Assembly: GCA_013216135.1 (NCBI GenBank) | Contig: JABSOS010000022.1 | Span: 1 to 48,343, forward strand | Source: Candidatus Caenarcanales bacterium | GTDB taxonomy: Bacteria > Cyanobacteriota > Vampirovibrionia > LMEP-6097 | Length of the DNA: 48,343 nucleotides | Direction: 5' to 3' | Shown: positions 33,530-42,428 of the stretch, piece by piece | Numbering within the stretch: the stretch's first letter is position 1 | How the letters are laid out: each line of letters starts with the position of its first letter | Notes under the pieces: generated by a model | The model's database searches: none | What the model saw: only the letters and a program-made list of their open reading frames with translations | What the model was told of the DNA's origin: nothing | Program-made: the position numbers and the translations under genes

Positions 33530-36500
33530 GTGTCAGATTCCCTTAATAAACCTTCAGGTCAAATATTGGGTTTAAATGGAAAGCCTTTAGGTGAAAATAC
33601 ATTAAAATTGGCTTCACCTAAGTTTAAGATACCTGAACCTACAAAAAAAATTATATTGCCTCCAGAAAGAAAATTTCAAACTTATTCAGATGTTGATTTG
33701 GAAAATGAAATTAAGAAACTCTCAAATGTTTCATTTGAAGCTTTAACTAGAGATTCAATAACTCAAACTGAATATATGAGTTCATTGAACATGAGTCCAG
33801 CAGGGGTTTTTAGTGTTCCTAATGATAAATTAATAAACAAGCTTGTAGACAAAATCAAAGAAAAAGCGAATATCTCAATTCCAAATTTAAACCAATGTAT
33901 AGATTTTATAAACGGTAAGCATGAAATAGAAATTCAAAGCTTTGATGAGCATAAAGACTTAGAGCCATTATTTAATGAACTTAACGATTTTATGGAAAAT
34001 ATTATTAAACCATATAAATATGATAATCAAGAATTACTATATTACTTAAATTTTATTTTCAAATTCATAAAAGTGTTATCAGAAGACGATTTTAAGCAAA
34101 AGGAAAAAGAACTTAAAATTCATGTAGAAGCTCACTTACCTGAATTCACAGAAACATTAATTAGCTTCTATCAAGATATAACTACTAAAAAGTCAAATGA
34201 TTTAAGCTTAGAGAAAATAGAAACTTTACTTTTAAGAGATTTAGATTTAATTGAAAAACAACAGGCTGTAAAAATATTTAATCTGCTTAAAGATAATCAT
34301 AGACTTTCAAGTGATCTTGGGCATAAGTTGAAATTAAAATTTCCCGAATTGGAAACAAATCTATCAATAGAAGATTTTAGTAAGATATCTTTCCTTGATC
34401 TTAAAAATAATTTAGAAAGGTATCAAAAACAAGCGTCAAATATATTTTTAGATTTTGAAAAATATAACTTAGGTAAATTTGGTACTGAACTTGAAGTTCG
34501 TTTTCAAGGCGAGGCTGAGCGAGGAAAAGAAGATGAGCTTCGTTATGGTCTTTTCAATAATGTTAAATATAAAAATCTTTTTTCGTTAGGTTTAGATGCT
34601 GATGAAGTTCCAGAGATTCGTAATAAAGGTATCGGTTTTTACGCAAATGAACAAAGATTTGAAAATTATATCGACATGGTAACAAAATTATACTTTTCAC
34701 CTGATCTTAGATATACTTCAAATACTCATATCCATGTTGATAGACCAAAAGTAGAGTTTAATGAAACATATGATCAATTACATGGAAGCATATGGGATTT
34801 TTACGGGACATTAAAAAATGGTGATAGGACCTATGAATTGAAAGAAACCCCTTTTGTAGATATTGAAAAAAAGGGAAGGGATGCTCATAAAGATAGATTA
34901 AATGTTACAAACTATTTTGATCAAATGATAGTTGTAGATCAATTGAAAAAAATCAATTTTGAAGATATTGACTACAATGAAATAAAAAACAATATTGGTG
35001 AATTATCTGTTAAAGAAGCTTTGGAATTAGCAGAGAATCCCTTTGAAAAAGTAGCTCAAAATCTTAAAGCAAAAATCTTAATTTATCTTGCAAAAAAAAA
35101 TAATATAGAAGAGATAATCCCTAATGTTTTAAGGTTATCTAAAAATAAAACTATTCCAAATTTCAAAAATTCATTTGTGCAGAAATTTAATACTGAGCTT
35201 GTAAGTCAAGATGAATTAGATGAATTTTATCAACAAGAATTTTTGATAAAAAAATCTCCAAAAGAATTCCAAAGATTTGCAAGCGCTAAAAAATTCAATT
35301 CAGATCAGAATTATATTGTGGAGAACTTTATTAAAAATTCTCCAGATAAACTTAGGTATCTTGAAAAATACTTAAGACAATTTAGTGATCTTAATGATTT
35401 AAAGTTATTGGAGTTACTTAATGATGACAATATTCATCAAGAAGATAAGATTACATTACTAAATTCATTAAACCCTAAAAGCTTATCTCTTGAGAAATCT
35501 ATGGAGATGATAGGTGTATTCTCAAGTGAAATTGGGTATTTGTATGCAAATAAATATCTTGTTGCGAATGGGAAAACTATTATACAACCTTTTAATATCA
35601 ATCAAGCTGAAAAAGTCTTGCTTAATAATCGAGATCTAGATTCTAAAATTTGTTCTGTTATTCTCAAACAAAGTTTAGCTGATCATAGCTACCAAGATAT
35701 TGACAAATATTTAACAGACAAAAAAATTGATAGTGATATTAAGGAGGCTCTAATTACGAATATGCAAAAAATTAGTATTGGTAAATTAGAAACACTGTTG
35801 CAAACTTATCCTATAAAACTAAATCAAGATACAGGTGAATTTAAAAAAACTGATAATAGTAAAATTATTGAAAGTATGTTTGAGCATGCACTTGCAAAAA
35901 AACAAAATTCAGAAGAGGTTTTTCAATTCATTCTTAAACATTCATACTTTCCAGATGATACATTAGAAGTGCTTTTATCTCATATTAATACTAAAGATCA
36001 GATTATTGAATTTCTTGAAGAGAGTTCTATAAGCGATAGACTAAAAGAAGAACTAGTTCAAATTAAGCAAGAGACTCTTACAAGTGATCTAAGAAAAAAA
36101 CCATTCTCAATATTAAAGAATGAAAAAATATCGCCAGAAGTAAGAAGTTTAATTGCTAGTTATGGGGATGTTAGTTTGGATAGCTTATCGAAAATGCTTA
36201 CCTTGAAAGGGAAAGATAAGCGATTTGTGAAAATGTTTAGTGAACAAGTTTATTCAAGATGGACAGACCTTAAAGTATTTTTTGCAAAGCACCCTAGGCT
36301 TTCATCTGAAATTAAAAAAGTGCTTATTCTAAATAGCTACCAAATGAACCTAGAAGATGGGATTGAAATTGTAAAGAAATATCCAGATTTAACATCAGAT
36401 ATTTTTGATGGTACAGTAGTTAAATATTTTGACTTTGAAGATTTAGAGAAGGTTTTGGCTTCAGATTTAAACTCTAAATCAAAAAAACAAATTATAGAAG

Positions 36501-36748
36501 GTTCTTCTTTCAGTCCAAAGAATTTTATGGACTTAGTTAAATTTTTAATATTTCATCCAGATGAAAGCTATGAAAAAGTACTAGAACCTATTTTGGAGAA
36601 AATCTATGACTATTATGATTTTGCGGATATTTCAATTGACTTATCAAAGAGTGAAAATAACTTATTTCAAAGATTGTTAAAAATGCCAGGTTTAGGTTAC
36701 AGAGTGAAAAGTGATTTAAAGGAAATTTATAATATTCATAAATTATAA
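33530..36748 (+). CDS. 1072-aa protein with amidoligase-like segment and helical repeats
   Basis: No close family is recognised. GTG 33530 is preferred as start because the earlier GTG (33503) lies in the hairpin; TAAGCT at 33514-33519 may be its -10 box. Residues about 1-300 are helical. Residues about 315-430 contain GKFGTELEVRF (near 315-325), VPEIRN (360-365) and SNTHIHVDRP (397-406). The G-x-E-x-E/V, acidic strand and H-x-H order recalls the glutamate-cysteine-ligase-like fold, including amidoligases that make isopeptide-type bonds. The remaining 640 residues are alpha-helical, with recurring short helices ending in PD or LS-type turns, like a solenoid. A run of nine A at 35092-35100 is a possible slippage site. 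It ends 6 nt into the convergent secreted-protein gene. Confidence 0.6.
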   Translation: MSDSLNKPSGQILGLNGKPLGENTLKLASPKFKIPEPTKKIILPPERKFQTYSDVDLENEIKKLSNVSFEALTRDSITQTEYMSSLNMSPAGVFSVPNDKLINKLVDKIKEKANISIPNLNQCIDFINGKHEIEIQSFDEHKDLEPLFNELNDFMENIIKPYKYDNQELLYYLNFIFKFIKVLSEDDFKQKEKELKIHVEAHLPEFTETLISFYQDITTKKSNDLSLEKIETLLLRDLDLIEKQQAVKIFNLLKDNHRLSSDLGHKLKLKFPELETNLSIEDFSKISFLDLKNNLERYQKQASNIFLDFEKYNLGKFGTELEVRFQGEAERGKEDELRYGLFNNVKYKNLFSLGLDADEVPEIRNKGIGFYANEQRFENYIDMVTKLYFSPDLRYTSNTHIHVDRPKVEFNETYDQLHGSIWDFYGTLKNGDRTYELKETPFVDIEKKGRDAHKDRLNVTNYFDQMIVVDQLKKINFEDIDYNEIKNNIGELSVKEALELAENPFEKVAQNLKAKILIYLAKKNNIEEIIPNVLRLSKNKTIPNFKNSFVQKFNTELVSQDELDEFYQQEFLIKKSPKEFQRFASAKKFNSDQNYIVENFIKNSPDKLRYLEKYLRQFSDLNDLKLLELLNDDNIHQEDKITLLNSLNPKSLSLEKSMEMIGVFSSEIGYLYANKYLVANGKTIIQPFNINQAEKVLLNNRDLDSKICSVILKQSLADHSYQDIDKYLTDKKIDSDIKEALITNMQKISIGKLETLLQTYPIKLNQDTGEFKKTDNSKIIESMFEHALAKKQNSEEVFQFILKHSYFPDDTLEVLLSHINTKDQIIEFLEESSISDRLKEELVQIKQETLTSDLRKKPFSILKNEKISPEVRSLIASYGDVSLDSLSKMLTLKGKDKRFVKMFSEQVYSRWTDLKVFFAKHPRLSSEIKKVLILNSYQMNLEDGIEIVKKYPDLTSDIFDGTVVKYFDFEDLEKVLASDLNSKSKKQIIEGSSFSPKNFMDLVKFLIFHPDESYEKVLEPILEKIYDYYDFADISIDLSKSENNLFQRLLKMPGLGYRVKSDLKEIYNIHKL

Positions 36749-37921
36749 AATCACTTTTTCTTCAGCCAAAAGCTCATAGTTTTCTAGACTCCTAACCTCT
36801 AGTCTATGAATAGCTTTCAAGTAATCCACACAGTAGAATAAATCTAAATTCGCTGCCTTTGGTAGCTCCCCTAAAGCTCCAGAACGACTTTCTGGATAAT
36901 AATCTTTTTTCATAGAATCGACTAGTCTAAACGATAAATAACGTAAGCTTTTCTCTGTATGATTTTTATAATCTAGGTTAACCTTCATGCACTTTTTCCC
37001 CATACTGGAGCTAGCTTTTTTAACTTTATTTATTTTTAAATCTAGTTGTTTTTCGATTTTTTTGAAACTCAGGTTTTGGTAAATATAGTCACTCTTTTTT
37101 TCCAGTTCTTGATTGGGGTTGAGTAGATCTTGATTTCCAGAAATGCTTGAAGCTTCCTTTGAGTCAGCGAGTAACTCAAGTGCTTCAGCTAAATTCTCAT
37201 CTTCAAATTGAGAAATAATCCAGTCATTATTTAATTTGATTTTGATTTCAGAACCAGGTTCTAGATTGAAATTGTTACCCTTACTGTAAATTCCTGTGGC
37301 TAAGCCCGCTGCTGCGCCGAGGGCAGCAGCGCCACCAGTAACATAAGGACTTGAAAAAGCAAATAAACCCGCAATCTTGTATGCAATGAAAGGTGCTATA
37401 ATAGCACCACCTACAGTATAAGCAGCAACTTTCCCTATTTTAGAGGCTTGATTTTTGAAGCTTTCTCTTTGAGCTAAGTTATCAGCAGTTAATGAGTTTT
37501 CATTTAAATCAATTACAGAGCCTCTCACTAAAATTTTTTCAAACTCTAACTGTACAAAACCATCTTTATTAAAGTGTTTAGCGTCTTCTACATTTACTAC
37601 TTTTGCTAAGAATTTACTTTCAGCAGGGATCAGTGTTTCTTCTTTTAGATTTTTTATATCTGCAATATTTTCAAAAATAACGTGCTCACCGACACTTAAA
37701 GGTTGGCTTTTACCATCTAGTGTTTTTCTCTGCATCCCGAATTCAGTTGGGACTTGAGTTACTCTAAGAGAAATCTCTTGATCGTATTCAAGTTTATATT
37801 CGATACCTAGTTTATGTGTTTCCTGTGGCTCAGCTGCAATGCCGCATAAATTTCCAAGAAGAAAACTTGAAAATAATAAGCTTAGAAGAAAGATTGCAGT
37901 TTTTATTTTAAACTTGAGCAT
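36743..37921 (-). CDS. exported protein of unknown function
   Basis: The 392-aa product has a clear signal peptide (FKIKTAIFLLSLLFSSFLLG, cleavage near IAA). The mature part starts with beta-rich sequence (about 25-150), has a hydrophobic Gly/Ala segment (about 160-215; TVGGAIIAPFIAYKIAGLF, then a GAAALGAAAGLATGIY-type stretch) that may insert in a membrane, and ends with a charged domain containing three cysteines. It is not recognised. The ATG at 37921 overlaps the end of the glycosyltransferase gene by 14 nt; an upstream TTG (37939) would give a longer, less typical signal peptide. Coupled expression with the glycosyltransferase is likely. Confidence 0.65.
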   Translation of the reverse strand: MLKFKIKTAIFLLSLLFSSFLLGNLCGIAAEPQETHKLGIEYKLEYDQEISLRVTQVPTEFGMQRKTLDGKSQPLSVGEHVIFENIADIKNLKEETLIPAESKFLAKVVNVEDAKHFNKDGFVQLEFEKILVRGSVIDLNENSLTADNLAQRESFKNQASKIGKVAAYTVGGAIIAPFIAYKIAGLFAFSSPYVTGGAAALGAAAGLATGIYSKGNNFNLEPGSEIKIKLNNDWIISQFEDENLAEALELLADSKEASSISGNQDLLNPNQELEKKSDYIYQNLSFKKIEKQLDLKINKVKKASSSMGKKCMKVNLDYKNHTEKSLRYLSFRLVDSMKKDYYPESRSGALGELPKAANLDLFYCVDYLKAIHRLEVRSLENYELLAEEKVIL

Positions 37922-38903
37922 ACTGTTTTTCAGCTTCAAAATTCAAAGCCTTTTCTACAGTATATATCTTTTTATCCTGAGATTCATAATAGGTGCGCAT
38001 TAACATGTCTGCTAATAGTCCCATCATCGCAATTTGGATAGAAACAGTAAAGAACATCGCACTTATTACAGGAAGTGGTGTAGAGTCTAAATCAATTCCG
38101 TAACCGAATTTTAGAACTAAAGCCCAAGCCGTACTTGCCATAAATAGAACAAAACTTAGCATTGCCATACCACCGAAGACATATATAGGCTTAGTCGCAT
38201 AGTTAGTTAAAAACTTCATCACGATTAAGTCTAGGATTACTTTTATAGTTCTATTAATACCGTATTTAGAAACTCCAAAGCGACGAGCGTGGTGTTTAAC
38301 TGGCATTTCAGTTACTTTCGCTCCGTACCAGCTAGCACAGACTGGTATGAATCTATGTAACTCACCATAGAGTTTTACATACTTAAGAACATCTGCTTTA
38401 TAAGCTTTTAAGCTACAGCCATAATCGTGTAAATGAACTCCAGATATAACAGAGATGATTTTATTTGCGATAACAGAAGGTAATTTACGGTTAATGAAAG
38501 TATCTTGTCTATTTTTTCTCCAACCACTTACTACGTCATAACCTTCTTCTACTTTAGCGATTAAATCAGGGATATCTGATGGATCATTTTGTAAATCTGA
38601 ATCAAGAGGGATCATGATTTCGCCACTTGCATGCTCGATACCAGCTTGCATAGCTGCTGTTTGACCGTAGTTTCTTCTGAGTTTAATAACTTTTATATTA
38701 GGCTTTTTAGCAGCAATAGCTGCTAAAAGTTCATAACTTTTATCTGAGCTACCATCATCAGCGTAAATAACTTCATAGCTTAACTTTCCGTCTAATGATT
38801 TTTCAATTTCAGCTTGAAGTAGATCAATATTTTCTTCTTCATTGTAGACAGGGATGATTAGTGAAGCTTTGTATTTATATTCTGGGTTAGTTGCGGTTAG
38901 CAT
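37908..38903 (-). CDS. family 2 glycosyltransferase with two C-terminal membrane helices (DPM1/GtrB-like)
   Basis: The 331-aa protein has a GT-A domain (SLIIPVYNEEENI 14-26, ADDGSSD 48-54, RRNYGQTAAMQAGIEHA 76-92, DSDLQNDP 101-108 with the DxD metal site, and VSGWRKNRQDTFINRKL) and two hydrophobic helices (about 242-262 and 278-300). This layout is typical of polyprenyl-phosphate glycosyltransferases, which charge undecaprenyl phosphate with a sugar at the inner membrane. The sugar is unknown. TATAAT ends 7 nt before the ATG. The gene for an exported protein overlaps its 3' end. Confidence 0.88.
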   Translation of the reverse strand: MLTATNPEYKYKASLIIPVYNEEENIDLLQAEIEKSLDGKLSYEVIYADDGSSDKSYELLAAIAAKKPNIKVIKLRRNYGQTAAMQAGIEHASGEIMIPLDSDLQNDPSDIPDLIAKVEEGYDVVSGWRKNRQDTFINRKLPSVIANKIISVISGVHLHDYGCSLKAYKADVLKYVKLYGELHRFIPVCASWYGAKVTEMPVKHHARRFGVSKYGINRTIKVILDLIVMKFLTNYATKPIYVFGGMAMLSFVLFMASTAWALVLKFGYGIDLDSTPLPVISAMFFTVSIQIAMMGLLADMLMRTYYESQDKKIYTVEKALNFEAEKQYAQV

Positions 38904-38910
38904 TTAGATT

Positions 38911-38916
38911 ATTATA
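38911..38916 (-). promoter_or_regulatory. -10 box of the glycosyltransferase gene
   Basis: Consensus TATAAT on the minus strand ends 7 nt before the ATG at 38903: the clearest leaderless-type start in the window. Confidence 0.6.
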
Positions 38917-38953
38917 GCTGAAATTAGGGCTTGAAAATAAGTACGATTTAGAT

Positions 38954-38959
38954 TAAGAT
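38954..38959 (+). promoter_or_regulatory. -10 box of the unknown gene at 38967
   Basis: TAAGAT within TTAAGATAATA ends 7 nt before the GTG at 38967, matching the helicase promoter. Confidence 0.45.
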
Positions 38960-38966
38960 AATATGC

Positions 38967-40187
38967 GTGCTTTTCGTTAGGAACTTTATTCCACCATGGG
39001 CTAAAAGTGAACCTGTCGTTCCAGTATCTAATGGCGCAGATAAAAAACAATCTCGTGTCAGAAAAAGCAAAATTAATTCTGACTATATTAAAGAGTTAAG
39101 TTCAGTATCATTAGGAAATTATTTCAATGAATTAAAAAGAGAGCTAGATGATAGCCCAAATCTCAAAACTTATCGACAAATGACAGTTGCCGAATTATCT
39201 CGAAAGCAAGATTTCCCCAATTTACTTAATAAAGATCAGGATCTTGAAACTCTATTTAAAAACAATTCCGAAGAAGAAATCTTTTACTCTCTCATAAATT
39301 ATACTGATCCATATTATAAGTCAACAGGTGTTTTAGAAAGAAACTTTCCTATCGATGAAAAAGAAAATAAGTTAGTCAAAGAAATATTTGACCGTGGTTA
39401 CTTTGACAGAGGCTTATTAGCTGATGCGAAAAGAAATGCATATTTTAACTCTGGTTGCTTAAAGGCTGATAATCTAGAGCTTTACACAATTTATAAAGCA
39501 ATTAAAGAATTTAGTGATTCTGGTAAATTACAAGATATTGATTTACAAAAAATCATAGATCGAAATATTTTTGAAGAGGATGGCATGAAAAAATCAAAAA
39601 AGAAATTTTCGTTAAGTATTGATACAAATAAAACTTCTTTTTCAGGATTTGGATTCACAGATATGAGAATGGCAAATTCATCTAAATCTTGGTGTGAAAG
39701 AAGGTTTAAAGATAAAGAATATATGTTGGGAGTGGATGCTCCATTGTCACTTATTCTGCATTATAAGGACGAACCTGTTGCTCAATTAGGGTTTTCTTTT
39801 TATCCAGCAAAAAATGCTATTTGTATAAACCAACTTCAATTAATCAAATATTTTAAGGTTGGAGAAAATGATGAAGTGGATGCAGAGTCAAAATTTCATG
39901 GTGTTACTGGGAATCTTGATACTCAAAAAGTATTAGTCGAATCTTTAGAAGAACTAGCTGCCAAAAATGGTTTCTCGAGAGTTTATATGCAAAGTGCTGA
40001 AAATAATTTTTGGACTTGGAATGTAGCACCTAGAGAAGAGAAGCCACATTTAGATACGGCTTTAGCTAAAGAGATTTATAATAAAACAGCAAATGATTTA
40101 CATTTTACTGAAACTAATGATTATTCAGCTAAAGCGTTTTCTGGGTTTTATCCTAACTTTGTTAAGGAATTGCAGCTTAAATCTTAA
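38967..40187 (+). CDS. unknown protein with possible acyltransferase-like C-terminal half
   Basis: The 406-aa product starts at GTG and is not recognised. The N-terminal 200 residues are helical and charged. Residues about 245-400 have a strand-strand-strand-helix order (SLILHYKDEPVAQLGFSF, AICINQLQLI, then a long helix and GFSRVYMQSAE) that loosely recalls GNAT folds, but the acetyl-CoA loop is not evident. A GNAT-type C-terminus also occurs in the giant gene at 42971-46987, so this could be a related accessory protein. No signal peptide. Its 3' end overlaps convergent ftsX by 11 nt. Confidence 0.5.
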   Translation: MLFVRNFIPPWAKSEPVVPVSNGADKKQSRVRKSKINSDYIKELSSVSLGNYFNELKRELDDSPNLKTYRQMTVAELSRKQDFPNLLNKDQDLETLFKNNSEEEIFYSLINYTDPYYKSTGVLERNFPIDEKENKLVKEIFDRGYFDRGLLADAKRNAYFNSGCLKADNLELYTIYKAIKEFSDSGKLQDIDLQKIIDRNIFEEDGMKKSKKKFSLSIDTNKTSFSGFGFTDMRMANSSKSWCERRFKDKEYMLGVDAPLSLILHYKDEPVAQLGFSFYPAKNAICINQLQLIKYFKVGENDEVDAESKFHGVTGNLDTQKVLVESLEELAAKNGFSRVYMQSAENNFWTWNVAPREEKPHLDTALAKEIYNKTANDLHFTETNDYSAKAFSGFYPNFVKELQLKS

Positions 40188-41052
40188 TATACTTACTAGT
40201 AACCATATAACTACTAGCTGAACATACTGTAACCCCAGTAAGTAGCATAATTGAGAAAATTAAACCAAGCTCATTACTAGAATCAAAGCTAAATGTAAGC
40301 GGCATGATAGTTTTAAATGAACTTTGGAATGAATTCCAAATGAATTTCTGGAAGAAAAGCAGTGGCAGAATGGCTATTACAGCAGAAACTATGCCGTAGA
40401 AGACTCCATGAGTAATAAATGGTCCTCTAATAAACCAGTCGTCAACTCCTACTAATCTGAGTATCTTAATTTCAAGCGATCTAGATTTAATAATTAACTG
40501 AATAGTATTTGAAATAATAGTAACTGTACTTATCGCTAAGATTAAAGTTATAAACAGTCCGAAGGAGAATAAAATCGAACGAACACGTTTAAGTCCCTGA
40601 AATAATTCTGGAGCAAAGCTAATCTGCTCAATCCCTGAGTAGTTTTTAATTTTTTCGACTACTGGTTTTAAATCTTGTGCAGTTTTTACATTAACGTGAA
40701 GTGTGTCAGGTAAAGGGTTACCCGCTTCGTCACTAAATCCAAATTTCGCTCTAAAGTTTTTCCAAGCAATATCCTTAGGAATAATATCTACCTTTTTAAC
40801 TTCTTCGATCTGACTTATTTTATTTGCAAGAGACTTTGTCTCTGCTCCATCTAATAAGTAAACTGAAAACTCAAGCTGATTATCCAGGTTTTGATAAATC
40901 TGTTTAATCGATGAGTTAAACTGTAATACACCCCCAAATAGTGCTAAAGTCACAGTTAAAATACTGATAACCATGAAATTAGACATACCAGAGAACTTGA
41001 TGCTCTGATAGGTTTCTTTAAGAATGCGCCAAATAATTCTAAGACTACGCAT
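40177..41052 (-). CDS. ftsX: cell division protein FtsX
   Basis: FtsX is the membrane partner of FtsE; the complex controls peptidoglycan hydrolases at the septum. The 291-aa protein has the FtsX layout: an N-terminal cytoplasmic arm, one transmembrane helix (about 25-45), a periplasmic domain (about 50-155, SVYLLDGAETKSLANKI...) and three further helices (about 160-185, 210-235, 260-280). Its start overlaps the end of ftsE by 8 nt, indicating translational coupling. Confidence 0.92.
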   Translation of the reverse strand: MRSLRIIWRILKETYQSIKFSGMSNFMVISILTVTLALFGGVLQFNSSIKQIYQNLDNQLEFSVYLLDGAETKSLANKISQIEEVKKVDIIPKDIAWKNFRAKFGFSDEAGNPLPDTLHVNVKTAQDLKPVVEKIKNYSGIEQISFAPELFQGLKRVRSILFSFGLFITLILAISTVTIISNTIQLIIKSRSLEIKILRLVGVDDWFIRGPFITHGVFYGIVSAVIAILPLLFFQKFIWNSFQSSFKTIMPLTFSFDSSNELGLIFSIMLLTGVTVCSASSYMVTSKYIKI

Positions 41053-41725
41053 AAGGACTTGGATTTAAAATAGTATCATTAACCAGTTTACCATCTTCTA
41101 GAACAAGAACTCTTTCTCTAAATTCTTTTACGATTTTATGGTTGTGAGTACTTACTAGAACTGTAGTTCCACGTAATGAGATACTTTTTAGTAAATTAAA
41201 AATTTCTATAGATGTTTTAGGGTCTAAATTACCAGTAGGCTCATCGGCTATTACCAAAGGAGGTCCTTGAACTATTGCTCTTGCGATACCGATTCTTTGT
41301 TGTTCACCACCAGAAAGTTCATCAGGGTACGCTCCTGCTCTATCAAGCAAGCCTACTAAGTTAAGTGCGCCACCTACTCTTTTTTGAATTTCAAATTCAG
41401 ATACGCCTAAGCCTCTCAAGCCATAAGCGATATTATCGAAGATAGTTTTATTCGGTAAAAGTTTAAAGTCTTGAAAGATAATGCCCATGCGACGACGCAG
41501 GTATGGAACTTTATCATTCGAGAGTGAGCTTACATCTATATTATTAATTAAAATCTGACCGTGAGTATTTCTTTCTTCTCTATAGAGAAGCTTCATTAAT
41601 GTAGATTTCCCTGCTCCACTAGGACCTACTACGAAAACCATTTCACCAGCTTCGATATCGAAGCTTATATTATCAAGTGCCTTAATCGGACCAAAAAATT
41701 TACTTACGTTTTTGAATTTAATCAC
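41045..41725 (-). CDS. ftsE: cell division ATP-binding protein FtsE
   Basis: FtsE is the ABC ATPase of FtsEX. From the GTG at 41725 the product is 226 aa and begins VIKFKNVSKFFGP-IKAL, the family's normal N-terminus. Walker A GPSGAGKST (34-42), Q-loop FQDF (84-87), signature LSGGEQQR (137-144), Walker B VIADEPTGNLD (158-168) and the H-loop (STHNH) are present. The frame is open upstream to a GTG at 41770, but the 15 extra residues do not fit the family and would overlap the promoter. TATAAT ends 10 nt before the chosen start. Confidence 0.93.
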   Translation of the reverse strand: MIKFKNVSKFFGPIKALDNISFDIEAGEMVFVVGPSGAGKSTLMKLLYREERNTHGQILINNIDVSSLSNDKVPYLRRRMGIIFQDFKLLPNKTIFDNIAYGLRGLGVSEFEIQKRVGGALNLVGLLDRAGAYPDELSGGEQQRIGIARAIVQGPPLVIADEPTGNLDPKTSIEIFNLLKSISLRGTTVLVSTHNHKIVKEFRERVLVLEDGKLVNDTILNPSPYA

Positions 41726-41735
41726 TCTTTTTGTT

Positions 41736-41741
41736 ATTATA
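41736..41741 (-). promoter_or_regulatory. -10 box of ftsEX
   Basis: Minus-strand TATAAT, preceded by a TG at the extended -10 area, ends 10 nt before the GTG at 41725. At most a 3-4-nt leader would remain. Confidence 0.5.
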
Positions 41742-41799
41742 CAGCAGTATAAGTTCTTTTTTACTCTCACTTAAAAGCTCTTCGGAATATTAATATTTA

Positions 41800-42411
41800 A
41801 TGAATGCTGATCTAAAAACTGCAAAATCTCGTAAGACTTGTAAGAACATTTTAGATTCAGCACGTAAAGTTTTCTCTGAAAAGGGTTTTAACTCAGTAAG
41901 TGTAAAAGATATTGCTAAGGAAGCATGTATCGGACATGGAACTTTTTACCTTTATTTTCAGGATAAAAAAGATGTCTTTAATAGATTAGTAGAGGAAGTT
42001 GAAGATGATCTTTACACTGCATTTGAAGGTGGAGTTGATTTAGAGATTGATTATGCTGAAGGCTTAAGTGCTTATCGAGCACTCAGAAAAGATATCGCAG
42101 CGGTTTTTAAAAGTTTTAGAAGAAACTATGACATCATCAGGCTTTGTCGTGAGCTTGCTGGTTTAGATTTAGAGTTTGCTGATAAGTACTATAAAATTCG
42201 TTTGCGTTTGATTGAGCGGAGCGAAAGGATTATAAAGAAGACGGCACTTGCAAAGCATGTAGATCCTAAGATTTCAGCTGTCGCGATTTCGGGATTAATA
42301 GAAGGTGCAGTAGAAGAACTTTTAAATGAAACCAATCCACACCGTATCGAGATGGATGAAGATAAGCTTTTATCTACTGTAGCTAAGATGTATTTTAAGC
42401 TTTTGATTTGA
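41800..42411 (+). CDS. TetR-family transcriptional regulator
   Basis: The 203-aa protein has the TetR DNA-binding domain at the N-terminus (about 12-60: ILDSARKVFSEKGFNSVSVK, DIAKEACIGHGTFYLYFQDKKD) and a helical ligand-binding domain. The ligand is unknown. It is divergent from ftsEX (74-nt gap) and sits 17 nt upstream of the PycTM-like gene, so it may regulate either. No inverted repeat strong enough to call an operator was found in the gap. Confidence 0.9.
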   Translation: MNADLKTAKSRKTCKNILDSARKVFSEKGFNSVSVKDIAKEACIGHGTFYLYFQDKKDVFNRLVEEVEDDLYTAFEGGVDLEIDYAEGLSAYRALRKDIAAVFKSFRRNYDIIRLCRELAGLDLEFADKYYKIRLRLIERSERIIKKTALAKHVDPKISAVAISGLIEGAVEELLNETNPHRIEMDEDKLLSTVAKMYFKLLI

Positions 42412-42414
42412 GGT

Positions 42415-42420
42415 TAAAAT
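42415..42420 (+). promoter_or_regulatory. -10 box of the PycTM-like gene
   Basis: TAAAAT lies in the 17-nt gap after the TetR stop and ends 8 nt before the ATG at 42429, so the gene may have its own promoter. Confidence 0.4.
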
Positions 42421-42428
42421 AATATTAA

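Noticed and set aside
41726..41770. 15-residue N-terminal extension of FtsE
   Set aside because: It covers the TATAAT promoter, and the family N-terminus starts at VIKFKNVSK.
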